This document shows positions 1 through 6,873 of a stretch of 10,495 nucleotides of DNA, one piece after another. Location of the stretch: the NCBI GenBank assembly GCA_046302715.1, contig JBKCHQ010000018.1, positions 1-10,495 on the forward strand, written 5' to 3'. Position numbers and translations under genes: made by a program. The notes below the pieces were generated by a model. The model ran no database searches, had not been told where the DNA came from, and was given only the letters and a program-made list of their open reading frames with translations. Each line of letters starts with the position of its first letter. Positions within the stretch are counted from its first letter, which is position 1. The stretch is from CAMCXT01 sp046302715. Its GTDB lineage: Bacteria > Bacteroidota > Bacteroidia > M30B66.

Positions 1-2
1 GC

Positions 3-137
3 CGAGCCATTTTTGAATCGCGCATGGAGGAAGCTTATGCCGACTGGGAATGCAACGCCATTCTTTTTGAGCAGCTCTTTGCGATGTTTATTCCGCAAAT
101 CATGGAGTATTGTGATGGGTACAAAAAAGGGGCATAA
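3..137 (+). CDS. C-terminal end of an unrecognised protein (partial)
   Basis: The frame beginning at base 3 is open from the window edge to a TAA at 135-137, giving 44 residues that end in EYCDGYKKGA. The tail is rich in acidic and aromatic residues (EEAYADWE, then FEQLFAMFIPQIM), consistent with amphipathic helices at the end of a soluble protein. I do not recognise the family. It is favoured over the overlapping + strand frame at 13-219 because its composition is protein-like and balanced, while the other frame gives an implausible serine/leucine/arginine-rich peptide that runs into A/T-rich non-coding DNA. The gene starts outside the window, so length and function cannot be judged. It is followed by 157 bp of non-coding sequence before the ABC permease, which argues against tight coupling with it. 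Confidence 0.55.
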   Translation, partial: RAIFESRMEEAYADWECNAILFEQLFAMFIPQIMEYCDGYKKGA

Positions 138-294
138 AGCCACCTTAATTGGTTTTCAATTGAGAATTTTACAAATTTTTTATGTTTTCAAAGTAGATAT
201 TGGGGTTAAATTAGAATAAATCAAACCATAATAATTAAATGTCCTCTGGTTATTTCAAGACGTAAAATTCAGGATTTATGTACCTTCGCCAAAG
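138..294. other. A/T-rich intergenic region before the ABC permease
   Basis: This 157-bp spacer is A/T rich. A weak 5-bp stem (AATTG 147-151 with CAATT 157-161) is followed by T-rich sequence, but it is too weak to call a terminator. The only regulatory-looking element is the promoter-like box at 281-288, listed separately. Confidence 0.5.
281..288 (+). promoter_or_regulatory. Possible -7 box of the ABC permease promoter
   Basis: TACCTTCG matches the Bacteroidota -7 consensus TAnnTTTG at all but one defined position. It ends only 6 bases before the ATG at 295, so the transcript would be leaderless or nearly so. I see no TTG at the expected -33 distance (17-23 bases upstream), which weakens the call. 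Confidence 0.3.
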
Positions 295-1533
295 ATGAAT
301 GCGCTGTTTCTTGAAAACGTTAAAATGGCGATGGGTTCGATTCGCTCGCAATCGCTGCGCACCTTTCTCACCATTATGATTATTGCCCTGGGTATTTGTG
401 CCTTGGTTGGAATTTTAACGGCTATTGACGTTATAAAAAGCAGTATTACCAGCAATTTCACCACCATGGGTGCCAACACCTTCAACATACGCAACCGCGA
501 TTCCAACATTCGTATTGGAGGCAGACGACAAAAGCGAAAAGTGTACAGAATTATACGGTATGAAGAAGCCCTAAAATTCAAAAAGGAATTTGGATTTTCC
601 GATAATGTTGGCATCTCCTGCTTTGGCTCGATGGCCTCTACCATAAAATACGGTTCATTAAAAACCAATCCCAACATTACCATTTTTGGTGGCGACAATC
701 AGTATATGATTACTGCAGGTTATGAACTCTCTGAGGGACGTAATTTTTCGGAACGTGAGGTAGAAAGCGGAGCCGATGTCGCCTTAATTGGCCAAGAAAT
801 AAAGAAAGTGCTGTTCCCAAAACAAAGTCCATTGGATAAAGCCATTTCGATTGGCGGAAAAAAAATACGTGTGATTGGCGTGTTAAAAGAAAAGGGCTCG
901 AGCTTTGGTTTTGGGGGAGATAAAATGGTAGTATTGCCGGTATTGAATGTTCGAAAAGCCTATGGAACAGGCGAAACGTCATACGTTATAAATGTGCTGT
1001 CACCCGATGCTTCGCGACTCGATTATACCATCGCCGAAGCCACTGGATTATTTAGATCCGTTCGCCGTTTGGGCGTTAAGGATACCAATAACTTTGAAAT
1101 AACCCGATCTGATAGCTTATCAGCTATGTTAATTGACAACATTCAGTATGTAACCATTGCCGCTACATTAATTGCCATTATCACACTTTTAGGGGCCGCT
1201 ATTGGACTAATGAATATCATGCTTGTATCGGTAACGGAGCGCACCCGCGAAATTGGGGTTCGCAAAGCCATTGGAGCTACGTCGGGAAGCATCCGCAATC
1301 AATTTTTAACCGAAGCTATTGTAATTTGTCAAATGGGTGGGGCTTTGGGAATTGTCTTGGGAATAGCAGTTGGTAACGGTGTTTCGTTTTATTTCAGTCA
1401 GGGATTTATCATTCCCTGGGCGTGGATGATTTTAGCCGCATTTCTGTGTTTTATTGTAGGCTTACTCTCGGGGCTTATTCCTGCGGTGAAAGCGGCTAAG
1501 CTAGATCCTATTGAGGCGTTGCGCTTTGAGTAA
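295..1533 (+). CDS. MacB/FtsX-type ABC transporter permease
   Basis: A 412-residue inner-membrane subunit of the MacB type, whose family couples cytoplasmic ATP hydrolysis to work on periplasmic substrates such as lipoproteins, peptides or drugs instead of classical membrane transport. The layout is typical: a short cytoplasmic N-terminus, one membrane segment at about residues 24-46, a large periplasmic core domain (about 47-284), then three membrane segments at about 285-311, 340-362 and 376-398. The FtsX hallmark VTERTREIGVRKAIGAT lies at 313-329, and the C-terminal LIPAVKAAKLDPIEALRFE is the usual end of MacB-like permeases. The length is normal for the family. The ATG at 295 gives an N-terminus matching family members (NVKMAMGSIRSQSLRTFLT). 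There is no nucleotide-binding subunit in the window, so the partner ATPase is upstream beyond the edge or elsewhere. The substrate cannot be inferred. The 3' end converges with anmK, 31 bp away. Confidence 0.88.
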   Translation: MNALFLENVKMAMGSIRSQSLRTFLTIMIIALGICALVGILTAIDVIKSSITSNFTTMGANTFNIRNRDSNIRIGGRRQKRKVYRIIRYEEALKFKKEFGFSDNVGISCFGSMASTIKYGSLKTNPNITIFGGDNQYMITAGYELSEGRNFSEREVESGADVALIGQEIKKVLFPKQSPLDKAISIGGKKIRVIGVLKEKGSSFGFGGDKMVVLPVLNVRKAYGTGETSYVINVLSPDASRLDYTIAEATGLFRSVRRLGVKDTNNFEITRSDSLSAMLIDNIQYVTIAATLIAIITLLGAAIGLMNIMLVSVTERTREIGVRKAIGATSGSIRNQFLTEAIVICQMGGALGIVLGIAVGNGVSFYFSQGFIIPWAWMILAAFLCFIVGLLSGLIPAVKAAKLDPIEALRFE

Positions 1534-1564
1534 GGTTTGCGAAAAAGCAGATTTAGAAAATAAT

Positions 1565-2692
1565 TCAATGAGTTGATATTTCCGTTCCGATTCCAGCTTT
1601 ATAATATGCACCCGCCGAACATACTTCTCTTGCTCCTGTTGCCTCAACCAAAGTATTTGCAAAGCCTTCAACTCTGCAAAAAGCCAGAAACGCAAAAATA
1701 ATAGCTTCCTTAAATGCAGTAATGTCTGAATTTTCGGTTTCCAAATTTGAGTTGCAGGCGTTCTGCAAACACTCCATCAAAAAGAGGTTAAATACGCCCC
1801 CACCGCTAACCAGCACTTTGGGAAAGCCTTTTAATGCTTCAGCACACCTTTGCGCAATATGCATGCAAAAAGTGGCCAATACCGATTTCACCGCTTCTTC
1901 CCTACTCATTCCTTGATCCAGCATTTCTTTAAAAAACTCCGCCATCAATGGCATACATTCATGCTGTAGCCATTCCATGCCTAAACTATTTTTATAGGCT
2001 GTACGAAAAATAGGCATAGCGTTAAGAGCGTCCAATAAAACATTGCTTATTATACCTACTCGGGCAAGTCTGCCGCCCTCATCAAAAGAAACTCCCAATA
2101 AGGAAGAATAATAATTCAGCACACTATTAACTGCACATACATCAAAGGCATTACAGATAATACCATCGCGTCGCAATGAAACATTGGCAAATCCGCCCAA
2201 ATTCAAGAAAGCATCGTAATTTTTAAATAGATGCAGATCACCTATGGGCACCAGCGGCGCCCCCTGCCCGCCTAAAGCTACATCTTGCCGCCTAAAATCG
2301 CACACCACATCAATGCCACAATGGGCTGCTAAAATAGCACCATTACCCATTTGATAGGTCAATTTTTCATCAGGCCTATGGAATACTGTATGGCCATGAA
2401 AACCAATGCACTCGGGTTTTACTTGATCTACCAAAAACGTATTGATGCAGTATGCAACCCAAGTGCTCCATTGCTGCTCTAATTTCATGAGTTCAATACC
2501 GCTCAATTCCATACAGGTCTTTAACCGATCCTGCCATTGTGCATCATAATCAAAACAATGTGTTTTAAGAAGTTTAAAGTCAATCGCCCCTTCGTGGTGC
2601 TTAAATGAAACCAATGCCATATCGAGCCCGTCGCACGAAGTACCCGACATAATTCCCAGAAAAATTCTTTCTGCACCCGAACCTGATTTCAT
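1565..2692 (-). CDS. anmK: Anhydro-N-acetylmuramic acid kinase
   Basis: A cytoplasmic peptidoglycan-recycling enzyme. It uses ATP to open the 1,6-anhydro ring of anhydroMurNAc while phosphorylating it, giving MurNAc-6-phosphate. The 375 residues are close to the E. coli length (369). Visible motifs are the N-terminal phosphate-binding GIMSGTSCDGLD (13-24), GFHGHTVFHRP (98-107), the conserved GGQGAPLVP (141-149), LNLGGFANVS (163-172), AFDVCAVN (182-189) and a C-terminal VSGGGVFN. Asp184 in the AFD motif corresponds to the proposed catalytic base (Asp182 in E. coli). The surrounding residues depart from the E. coli FDTGPGN form. The ATG at 2690-2692 sits just ahead of the first motif. It is transcribed divergently from the acyl-CoA dehydrogenase across 51 bp and converges on the ABC permease. 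No MurNAc-6-phosphate etherase (murQ) gene lies next to it here, so the next recycling step must be encoded elsewhere. Confidence 0.95.
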   Translation of the reverse strand: MKSGSGAERIFLGIMSGTSCDGLDMALVSFKHHEGAIDFKLLKTHCFDYDAQWQDRLKTCMELSGIELMKLEQQWSTWVAYCINTFLVDQVKPECIGFHGHTVFHRPDEKLTYQMGNGAILAAHCGIDVVCDFRRQDVALGGQGAPLVPIGDLHLFKNYDAFLNLGGFANVSLRRDGIICNAFDVCAVNSVLNYYSSLLGVSFDEGGRLARVGIISNVLLDALNAMPIFRTAYKNSLGMEWLQHECMPLMAEFFKEMLDQGMSREEAVKSVLATFCMHIAQRCAEALKGFPKVLVSGGGVFNLFLMECLQNACNSNLETENSDITAFKEAIIFAFLAFCRVEGFANTLVEATGAREVCSAGAYYKAGIGTEISTH

Positions 2693-2716
2693 GATGGTTG
2701 TTTTGTATTAAAGGCT

Positions 2717-2724
2717 TAATTTAG
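2717..2724 (+). promoter_or_regulatory. Possible -7 box of the acyl-CoA dehydrogenase promoter
   Basis: TAATTTAG differs from the Bacteroidota TAnnTTTG box at one position. A TTG at 2698-2700 lies 16 bases upstream, slightly shorter than the usual 17-23 spacing. The start codon is at 2744, leaving a leader of about 13 bases. It lies in the 51-bp region shared with the divergent anmK gene. This is a visual match only. Confidence 0.3.
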
Positions 2725-2743
2725 CCACCCAATTTGAGAAGCT

Positions 2744-3883
2744 ATGCATGTACAATTATCCGAAGAACATTTGATGATACAAAAAGCAGCACGCGATTTT
2801 GCGCAAAACGAATTGCTGCCTGGTGTGATTGAGCGCGACGAAAAACAACAATTTCCCGCCGAACAAATAAAAGCCTTAGGTGAACTCGGATTTATGGGGA
2901 TGATGGTGGATCCGAAATACGGAGGAAGTGGTATGGATACGCTTTCTTATGTGTTGGTGATGGAAGAGCTTTCAAAAGTTGATGCTTCGGCATCGGTGGC
3001 TGTTTCGGTGAACAACTCATTGGTTTGCTGGGGCTTGGAAACATTCGGTAATGAAGACCAAAAGCAAAAATATCTGGTTCCGTTGGCAAAAGGCGAAAAG
3101 TTAGGGGCATTCTGCCTCTCTGAGCCCGAAGCGGGATCAGATGCTACAAGCCAACGCACCACCGCCATTGATATGGGTGATTATTACCTTCTCAACGGCA
3201 CTAAAAACTGGATTACTAACGGAAGTTCGGCTTCAACTTATCTGGTCATTGCTCAAACCGATGTGGCTAAAGGTTCCAAAGGCATCAACGCATTTATCGT
3301 GGAGCGCGGAATGGAAGGTTTTATTGTGGGCGCCAAAGAAAATAAACTTGGAATTCGTGGATCTGATACGCACACCTTACTTTTTAACGATGTTAAGGTG
3401 CCCAAAGCCAATCGCATTGGCGAAGATGGCTTCGGGTTTAAGTTTGCCATGAAAACACTCTCCGGTGGACGTATTGGCATCGCTGCACAGGCTTTGGGTA
3501 TTGCTGCAGGAGCATACGAGCTTTCGCTCGCATATTCGAAACAACGTGAAGCATTTGGGAAACCGATTTCGCAGCATCAGGCCATCCAGTTTAAACTGGC
3601 CGATATGGCTACCGAAATTGAGGCTGCTCGATTGTTGGTTTACAAAGCAGCATGGGAAAAAGATCAACATCTCGATTACGGCACCTCATCAGCTATGGCA
3701 AAGCTCTACGCATCAAAAGTGGCTATGGAATCAACCGTAGAAGCGGTTCAAATTCACGGGGGATACGGATATGTGAAGGAATACCACGTAGAACGCCTCA
3801 TGCGTGATGCCAAAATCACGCAGATTTATGAGGGCACTTCAGAGGTTCAGAAAATTGTGATTGCACGTTCTGTGCTATCGTAA
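2744..3883 (+). CDS. Acyl-CoA dehydrogenase (short-chain/butyryl type)
   Basis: A soluble FAD flavoprotein that introduces the alpha-beta double bond into acyl-CoA, the first step of fatty-acid beta-oxidation or of branched-chain amino-acid breakdown. Its 379 residues are typical of bacterial short-chain enzymes. The N-terminal helical domain (LSEEHLMIQKAARDFAQNE, from residue 5) is followed by the first family signature, GAFCLSEPEAGSDA, and the flavin-domain stretch LNGTKNWITNG. The second signature, QREAFGKPISQHQAIQFKLA, and the substrate/FAD region VQIHGGYGYVKEYHVERLMRD follow. The catalytic glutamate is Glu363 in IYEGTSEVQKIVIAR near the C-terminus, the position used by short- and medium-chain dehydrogenases; the long-chain and isovaleryl enzymes carry it elsewhere. 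Exact chain-length specificity is not readable. No electron-transfer flavoprotein genes are adjacent. The stop codon directly abuts that of the convergent murF. Confidence 0.93.
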   Translation: MHVQLSEEHLMIQKAARDFAQNELLPGVIERDEKQQFPAEQIKALGELGFMGMMVDPKYGGSGMDTLSYVLVMEELSKVDASASVAVSVNNSLVCWGLETFGNEDQKQKYLVPLAKGEKLGAFCLSEPEAGSDATSQRTTAIDMGDYYLLNGTKNWITNGSSASTYLVIAQTDVAKGSKGINAFIVERGMEGFIVGAKENKLGIRGSDTHTLLFNDVKVPKANRIGEDGFGFKFAMKTLSGGRIGIAAQALGIAAGAYELSLAYSKQREAFGKPISQHQAIQFKLADMATEIEAARLLVYKAAWEKDQHLDYGTSSAMAKLYASKVAMESTVEAVQIHGGYGYVKEYHVERLMRDAKITQIYEGTSEVQKIVIARSVLS

Positions 3884-5185
3884 TCAGAATAATTCTCGAA
3901 GCAACTCCAACTTGTTCGATCGTGAGCCTTTAATTAAAACACAGGCTCCTGTTATCGGGTGTCGTTGGAAATAATCGTGTGCGGCATCAACGTCATTAAA
4001 AACGTGTGCGCTATTGGGTATAGGTAAGGATGAATAAATGTCGCCTATAAATACTATGGTCGAAGCTCCGCATTGTTGGGCACGTTCTACCAGTTTAAGG
4101 TGTTCATCTCGCTCTGTAGGACCTAATTCCATCATTTTACCCAAAACCAATACTTTTGAAGCTTGCTTCATCTCACTAAAATTAAGCAATGCCGCTTCCA
4201 TACTGGTGGGATTAGCATTGTAGGCATCCATAATGAGTAAATTTTTACCGGTATCGATGAGTTGCGAACGGTTATTAACGGGACTATAACCACAAAGGGC
4301 AATATTAATGTCTGACTCGGATACATTAAAGTAAGCACCCACAGCAGCCGCAGCCAATAGATTTTCATAGTTGTAAAAACCCATCAATACTGTTTCAAGC
4401 AAGGGTTGATCGCTTAATGAAACAGGTTTATCAGCACGTTTCCACCGAAACCGAACGTATGGATTTGAATCTACATACATACCGCATACAAAATCCGATG
4501 GCTTGTCGCCAAACGAAATCACATCCATGCCCTGCGATCGCTCTTTAAAAACATCATGAAGTGAATTAATAAATACTTTGCCGCCTTTTCTGCCTATAAA
4601 ATCGTACAGTTCACATTTTGTTTTTACGACGCCTTCATAGCCTCCCATTCCTTCCAAATGAGCCTTGCCTATATTGGTAATTAAACCAAAATCGGGCTCT
4701 GCAATTTCAGCCAACTCTTTAATATCACCCGGTTTTGATGCCCCCATCTCAATAACGGCCATTTCGCAAGTATCGTCAATAGAAAGAAGCGATAAGGGTA
4801 CCCCGATATGATTGTTTAAATTGCCTGAAGTAGCAAACGTTCGATACTTTTTGCGGAGCACTGCTGCCAAGAGCTCCTTCGTAGTTGTTTTGCCATTACT
4901 TCCGGTAATTCCAATTATTTGAGCCTTTAAGGTGCGCCTATGCTCAAGTGCTAAATCTTGTAAGGCCTTAAGCACGTTATTTACTACAATATATCGCTCA
5001 TCAATGGCCACTGAGGCGTCATCAACCACGGCAAAAGCACAGCCACCTTCGAGAGCGGCAGGCGCAAAACGATTGCCGTTAAACTGGGGCCCACTTAGTG
5101 CAAAAAATATACTGCCCGGTATTGGTTTTCGCGAATCGGTACAAATTTGCGGGTGGGCTTTGTAAATGGCATAGAGGTTCTCCAT
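3884..5185 (-). CDS. murF: UDP-N-acetylmuramoyl-tripeptide--D-alanyl-D-alanine ligase
   Basis: A cytoplasmic ATP-dependent Mur ligase that adds D-Ala-D-Ala to the UDP-MurNAc-tripeptide, completing the pentapeptide precursor of peptidoglycan. From the ATG at 5185 the protein has 433 residues, a normal MurF length. The N-terminal UDP-binding domain contains CTDSRKPIPGSIFFALSG. The ATPase domain has the P-loop GITGSNGKTTTKEL (about 92-105), EMGASKPGDI, and NIGKAHLEGMG with VVKTKCELYDF. The MurF-characteristic DAYNANPTSMEAAL and a C-terminal domain ending LIKGSRSNKLELLRELF follow. The reading frame stays open upstream to a GTG at 5245, but those 20 extra codons are the gldJ terminator hairpin plus A/T-rich sequence, and MENLYAIYK aligns with the usual MurF start. 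An in-frame ATG at 5200 is a second alternative. gldJ lies upstream on the same strand, separated by the terminator. Confidence 0.95.
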   Translation of the reverse strand: MENLYAIYKAHPQICTDSRKPIPGSIFFALSGPQFNGNRFAPAALEGGCAFAVVDDASVAIDERYIVVNNVLKALQDLALEHRRTLKAQIIGITGSNGKTTTKELLAAVLRKKYRTFATSGNLNNHIGVPLSLLSIDDTCEMAVIEMGASKPGDIKELAEIAEPDFGLITNIGKAHLEGMGGYEGVVKTKCELYDFIGRKGGKVFINSLHDVFKERSQGMDVISFGDKPSDFVCGMYVDSNPYVRFRWKRADKPVSLSDQPLLETVLMGFYNYENLLAAAAVGAYFNVSESDINIALCGYSPVNNRSQLIDTGKNLLIMDAYNANPTSMEAALLNFSEMKQASKVLVLGKMMELGPTERDEHLKLVERAQQCGASTIVFIGDIYSSLPIPNSAHVFNDVDAAHDYFQRHPITGACVLIKGSRSNKLELLRELF

Positions 5186-5193
5186 AACAGCTA

Positions 5194-5201
5194 GAAACAT
5201 A
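5194..5201 (-). promoter_or_regulatory. Possible -7 box of a murF promoter
   Basis: On the - strand, TATGTTTC matches TAnnTTTG except at the last base. A TTG at 5227-5225 lies 23 bases upstream, at the outer limit of the usual spacing and within the loop/right arm of the gldJ terminator. Transcription would start about 0-4 bases before the murF ATG at 5185. The call rests on eye-matched motifs only. Confidence 0.3.
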
Positions 5202-5239
5202 AAATAACGAGGCCCGAATTTATTCAAATTCGGGCCTCG
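5199..5239 (-). terminator. Rho-independent terminator after gldJ
   Basis: A perfect 14-bp inverted repeat, CGAGGCCCGAATTT (5208-5221) and its complement (5226-5239), encloses a 4-base loop. Read on the - strand it begins 22 bases after the gldJ stop codon and is followed by TTATTTTAT (5207-5199), a U-rich tail. An A8 tract precedes it on that strand (T8 at 5249-5256 on the + strand), so the element has the general form of a bidirectional terminator. It sits between gldJ and murF, which are on the same strand, and should separate their transcripts. Confidence 0.85.
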
Positions 5240-5261
5240 CAGCACATATTTTTTTTATAGA

Positions 5262-6812
5262 TTACTTACCCAAACCAACCGGACTGCCCACACGGGTCAT
5301 GGCACAGCGGAACCCAACAAAGTCGGTAGATTGGCGTTCGTCCATGTAACGACGGGCTCCTGCAGAGAGGAAATAAGCTCTATCTTTCCACGAACCACCT
5401 TTGTAAACACGCGATCTGTTGTTAATCATTGATGTTGCTCCAAACTCGTACATGATGGTTTTTTCATCAGCAGGTGCAGAATCGTCATCTTCGCCATCTC
5501 CACCATCTTCAGCTGCACCATCATCTCCTAATTTATAGGACGTACTTTCATCCACTGAATATGCTGTTGAAGATTCCACATCACCATCATTAATGTTTAT
5601 GTTATCCGCTTTACGATAATTCAATCGGTTTTCAGATTCCTTGGTAGTAACATTGCGGAACTTAATGCGTCCTAAAGAGTCTTTATCGGCAATTGAACCG
5701 TCTTCGTTACGGGCAATAGTTTTATACACATTACCACGGAACGCTCTAAAATCTGAAACATCTTCGGGAGACAGTGGACGGTAAACATCCATCACCCATT
5801 CTGCCACATTACCGGCCATGTTATACAAACCGTAGTCGTTAGGCCAGTATGAATTAACTTCGGCTGTGATATCGGCGTTATCGTTGAGTTTACCGGCAGT
5901 ACCCATGTTATCACCTCGGCCACGTTTGTAGTTGGCCACCATTTCACCTTTGAAGGCATCATCTGGATTACGCATGATGTGTCCGTTCCATGGATACATT
6001 CTACGCTCTGTTATGAGTTCTTCTTCGGTATTGCCGATTAGACCCAATGCTGCAAATTCCCACTCAGCCTCTGTTGGGAGGCGATAACGCGGAAGCAGAA
6101 TTCCGTCTTCCATTTTAACTTTACGTGTTGCCCCTTCACCTTTTGAGGGATCTAAATCTTCAATATCATTTTTAACCAAACCTTCGTACTGCCCGGCTAG
6201 ATAGGCATCTGTATTAAAGTGGTTATCGGCAACTTGGCCCACCGCATCCATCTTGAGGATACCTTCACGAATCATGATGTATTCGTTAACACGGTCGGTT
6301 CTCCATGCGCAATAATCATTGGCCTGCAACCAACTTACCCCAACAACAGGGTAATTTTTGTAGGCAGGATGTCGGAAATAATATTCTACATAGGGCTCGT
6401 TGTAGGCCAACTTATCACGCCATACTAAAGTATCTGGCGTTGCTTTAAGCGCTACATCTGGAAAATCGACGTCATAAACCCGCTTTAACCAATAAAGGTA
6501 ATCGCGGTAAAACTGATTCGTGATTTCGGTTTGATCCATGTAAAATGAAGAAACCGTAACCCTGCGCGGCATGTTATCCCAGTCGTACTGAATCTCCTGT
6601 TCGGTTCTTCCCATGGTGAACGTACCGCCCTCAACCAATACCAGTCCCGGACCTGTTTCTTGTTCGGTGTATTCCACATTAAGGTAGCCGCCGTTTTTAG
6701 GGTCATTATAGGCCCAGCCAGTGGCGCCAGATCCTTCTTTTTCGCATGATGTAAAACTTACTGCTGCTGCTCCAGCCAGAACAACCGACAGTACTTTTGA
6801 TCGATGATGCAT
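5262..6812 (-). CDS. gldJ: Gliding motility / type IX secretion lipoprotein GldJ
   Basis: An outer-membrane lipoprotein of the SUMF1 (formylglycine-generating enzyme-like) fold; in Flavobacterium GldJ is needed for GldK stability, T9SS secretion and gliding. From the ATG at 6812 it has 516 residues (F. johnsoniae GldJ is about 560). A lipoprotein signal, MHHRSKVLSVVLAG..SFTSC, puts the lipidated cysteine at residue 23. Family features follow: GSGATGWAYNDPKNGG, GPGLVLVEGGTFTMG, SFYMDQTEITNQFYRDYLYWLK, RYRLPTEAEWEFAALG, YGLYNMAGNVAEWVMDVYRP and the end RVYKGGSWKDRAYFLSAGARR..GFRCAMTRVG. The two catalytic cysteines of true formylglycine-generating enzymes are absent, so it is structural. A GATGWAYNDP-type start and the long insert distinguish it from GldK. 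An acidic stretch lies at about 429-450. An in-frame TTG at 6824 is possible but less likely. It is probably co-transcribed with the porP-family gene 61 bp upstream. Confidence 0.93.
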   Translation of the reverse strand: MHHRSKVLSVVLAGAAAVSFTSCEKEGSGATGWAYNDPKNGGYLNVEYTEQETGPGLVLVEGGTFTMGRTEQEIQYDWDNMPRRVTVSSFYMDQTEITNQFYRDYLYWLKRVYDVDFPDVALKATPDTLVWRDKLAYNEPYVEYYFRHPAYKNYPVVGVSWLQANDYCAWRTDRVNEYIMIREGILKMDAVGQVADNHFNTDAYLAGQYEGLVKNDIEDLDPSKGEGATRKVKMEDGILLPRYRLPTEAEWEFAALGLIGNTEEELITERRMYPWNGHIMRNPDDAFKGEMVANYKRGRGDNMGTAGKLNDNADITAEVNSYWPNDYGLYNMAGNVAEWVMDVYRPLSPEDVSDFRAFRGNVYKTIARNEDGSIADKDSLGRIKFRNVTTKESENRLNYRKADNININDGDVESSTAYSVDESTSYKLGDDGAAEDGGDGEDDDSAPADEKTIMYEFGATSMINNRSRVYKGGSWKDRAYFLSAGARRYMDERQSTDFVGFRCAMTRVGSPVGLGK

Positions 6813-6873
6813 TTTGATTACCAAGTTTGAGTAAGATTTGGAATTAAATTGAACACGTTTGTTAGGGTATTAA

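Noticed and set aside
147..180. Possible terminator after the partial first gene
   Set aside because: The stem is only 5 bp of A/T-rich sequence and the T-rich run does not follow it directly.
13..219. + strand open frame overlapping the partial gene
   Set aside because: Its composition is not protein-like and it runs into A/T-rich spacer; the frame starting at base 3 explains the coding part better.
276..982. Antisense open frames opposite the ABC permease
   Set aside because: They overlap a clear, family-matching gene and their translations show no recognisable domain or start context; frame shadows.
1534..1564. Bidirectional terminator between the convergent ABC permease and anmK
   Set aside because: I could find no inverted repeat in these 31 bases.
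2892..3740. Several open frames on both strands within the acyl-CoA dehydrogenase gene
   Set aside because: All lie inside a well-supported gene in other frames, with no independent signals.
5262..6812. Calling the SUMF1-fold lipoprotein GldK, or a true formylglycine-generating enzyme
   Set aside because: The N-terminal GSGATGWAYNDPKNGG, the long insert and the porU/murF neighbourhood fit GldJ; no gldLMN follows, and the catalytic cysteines are missing.
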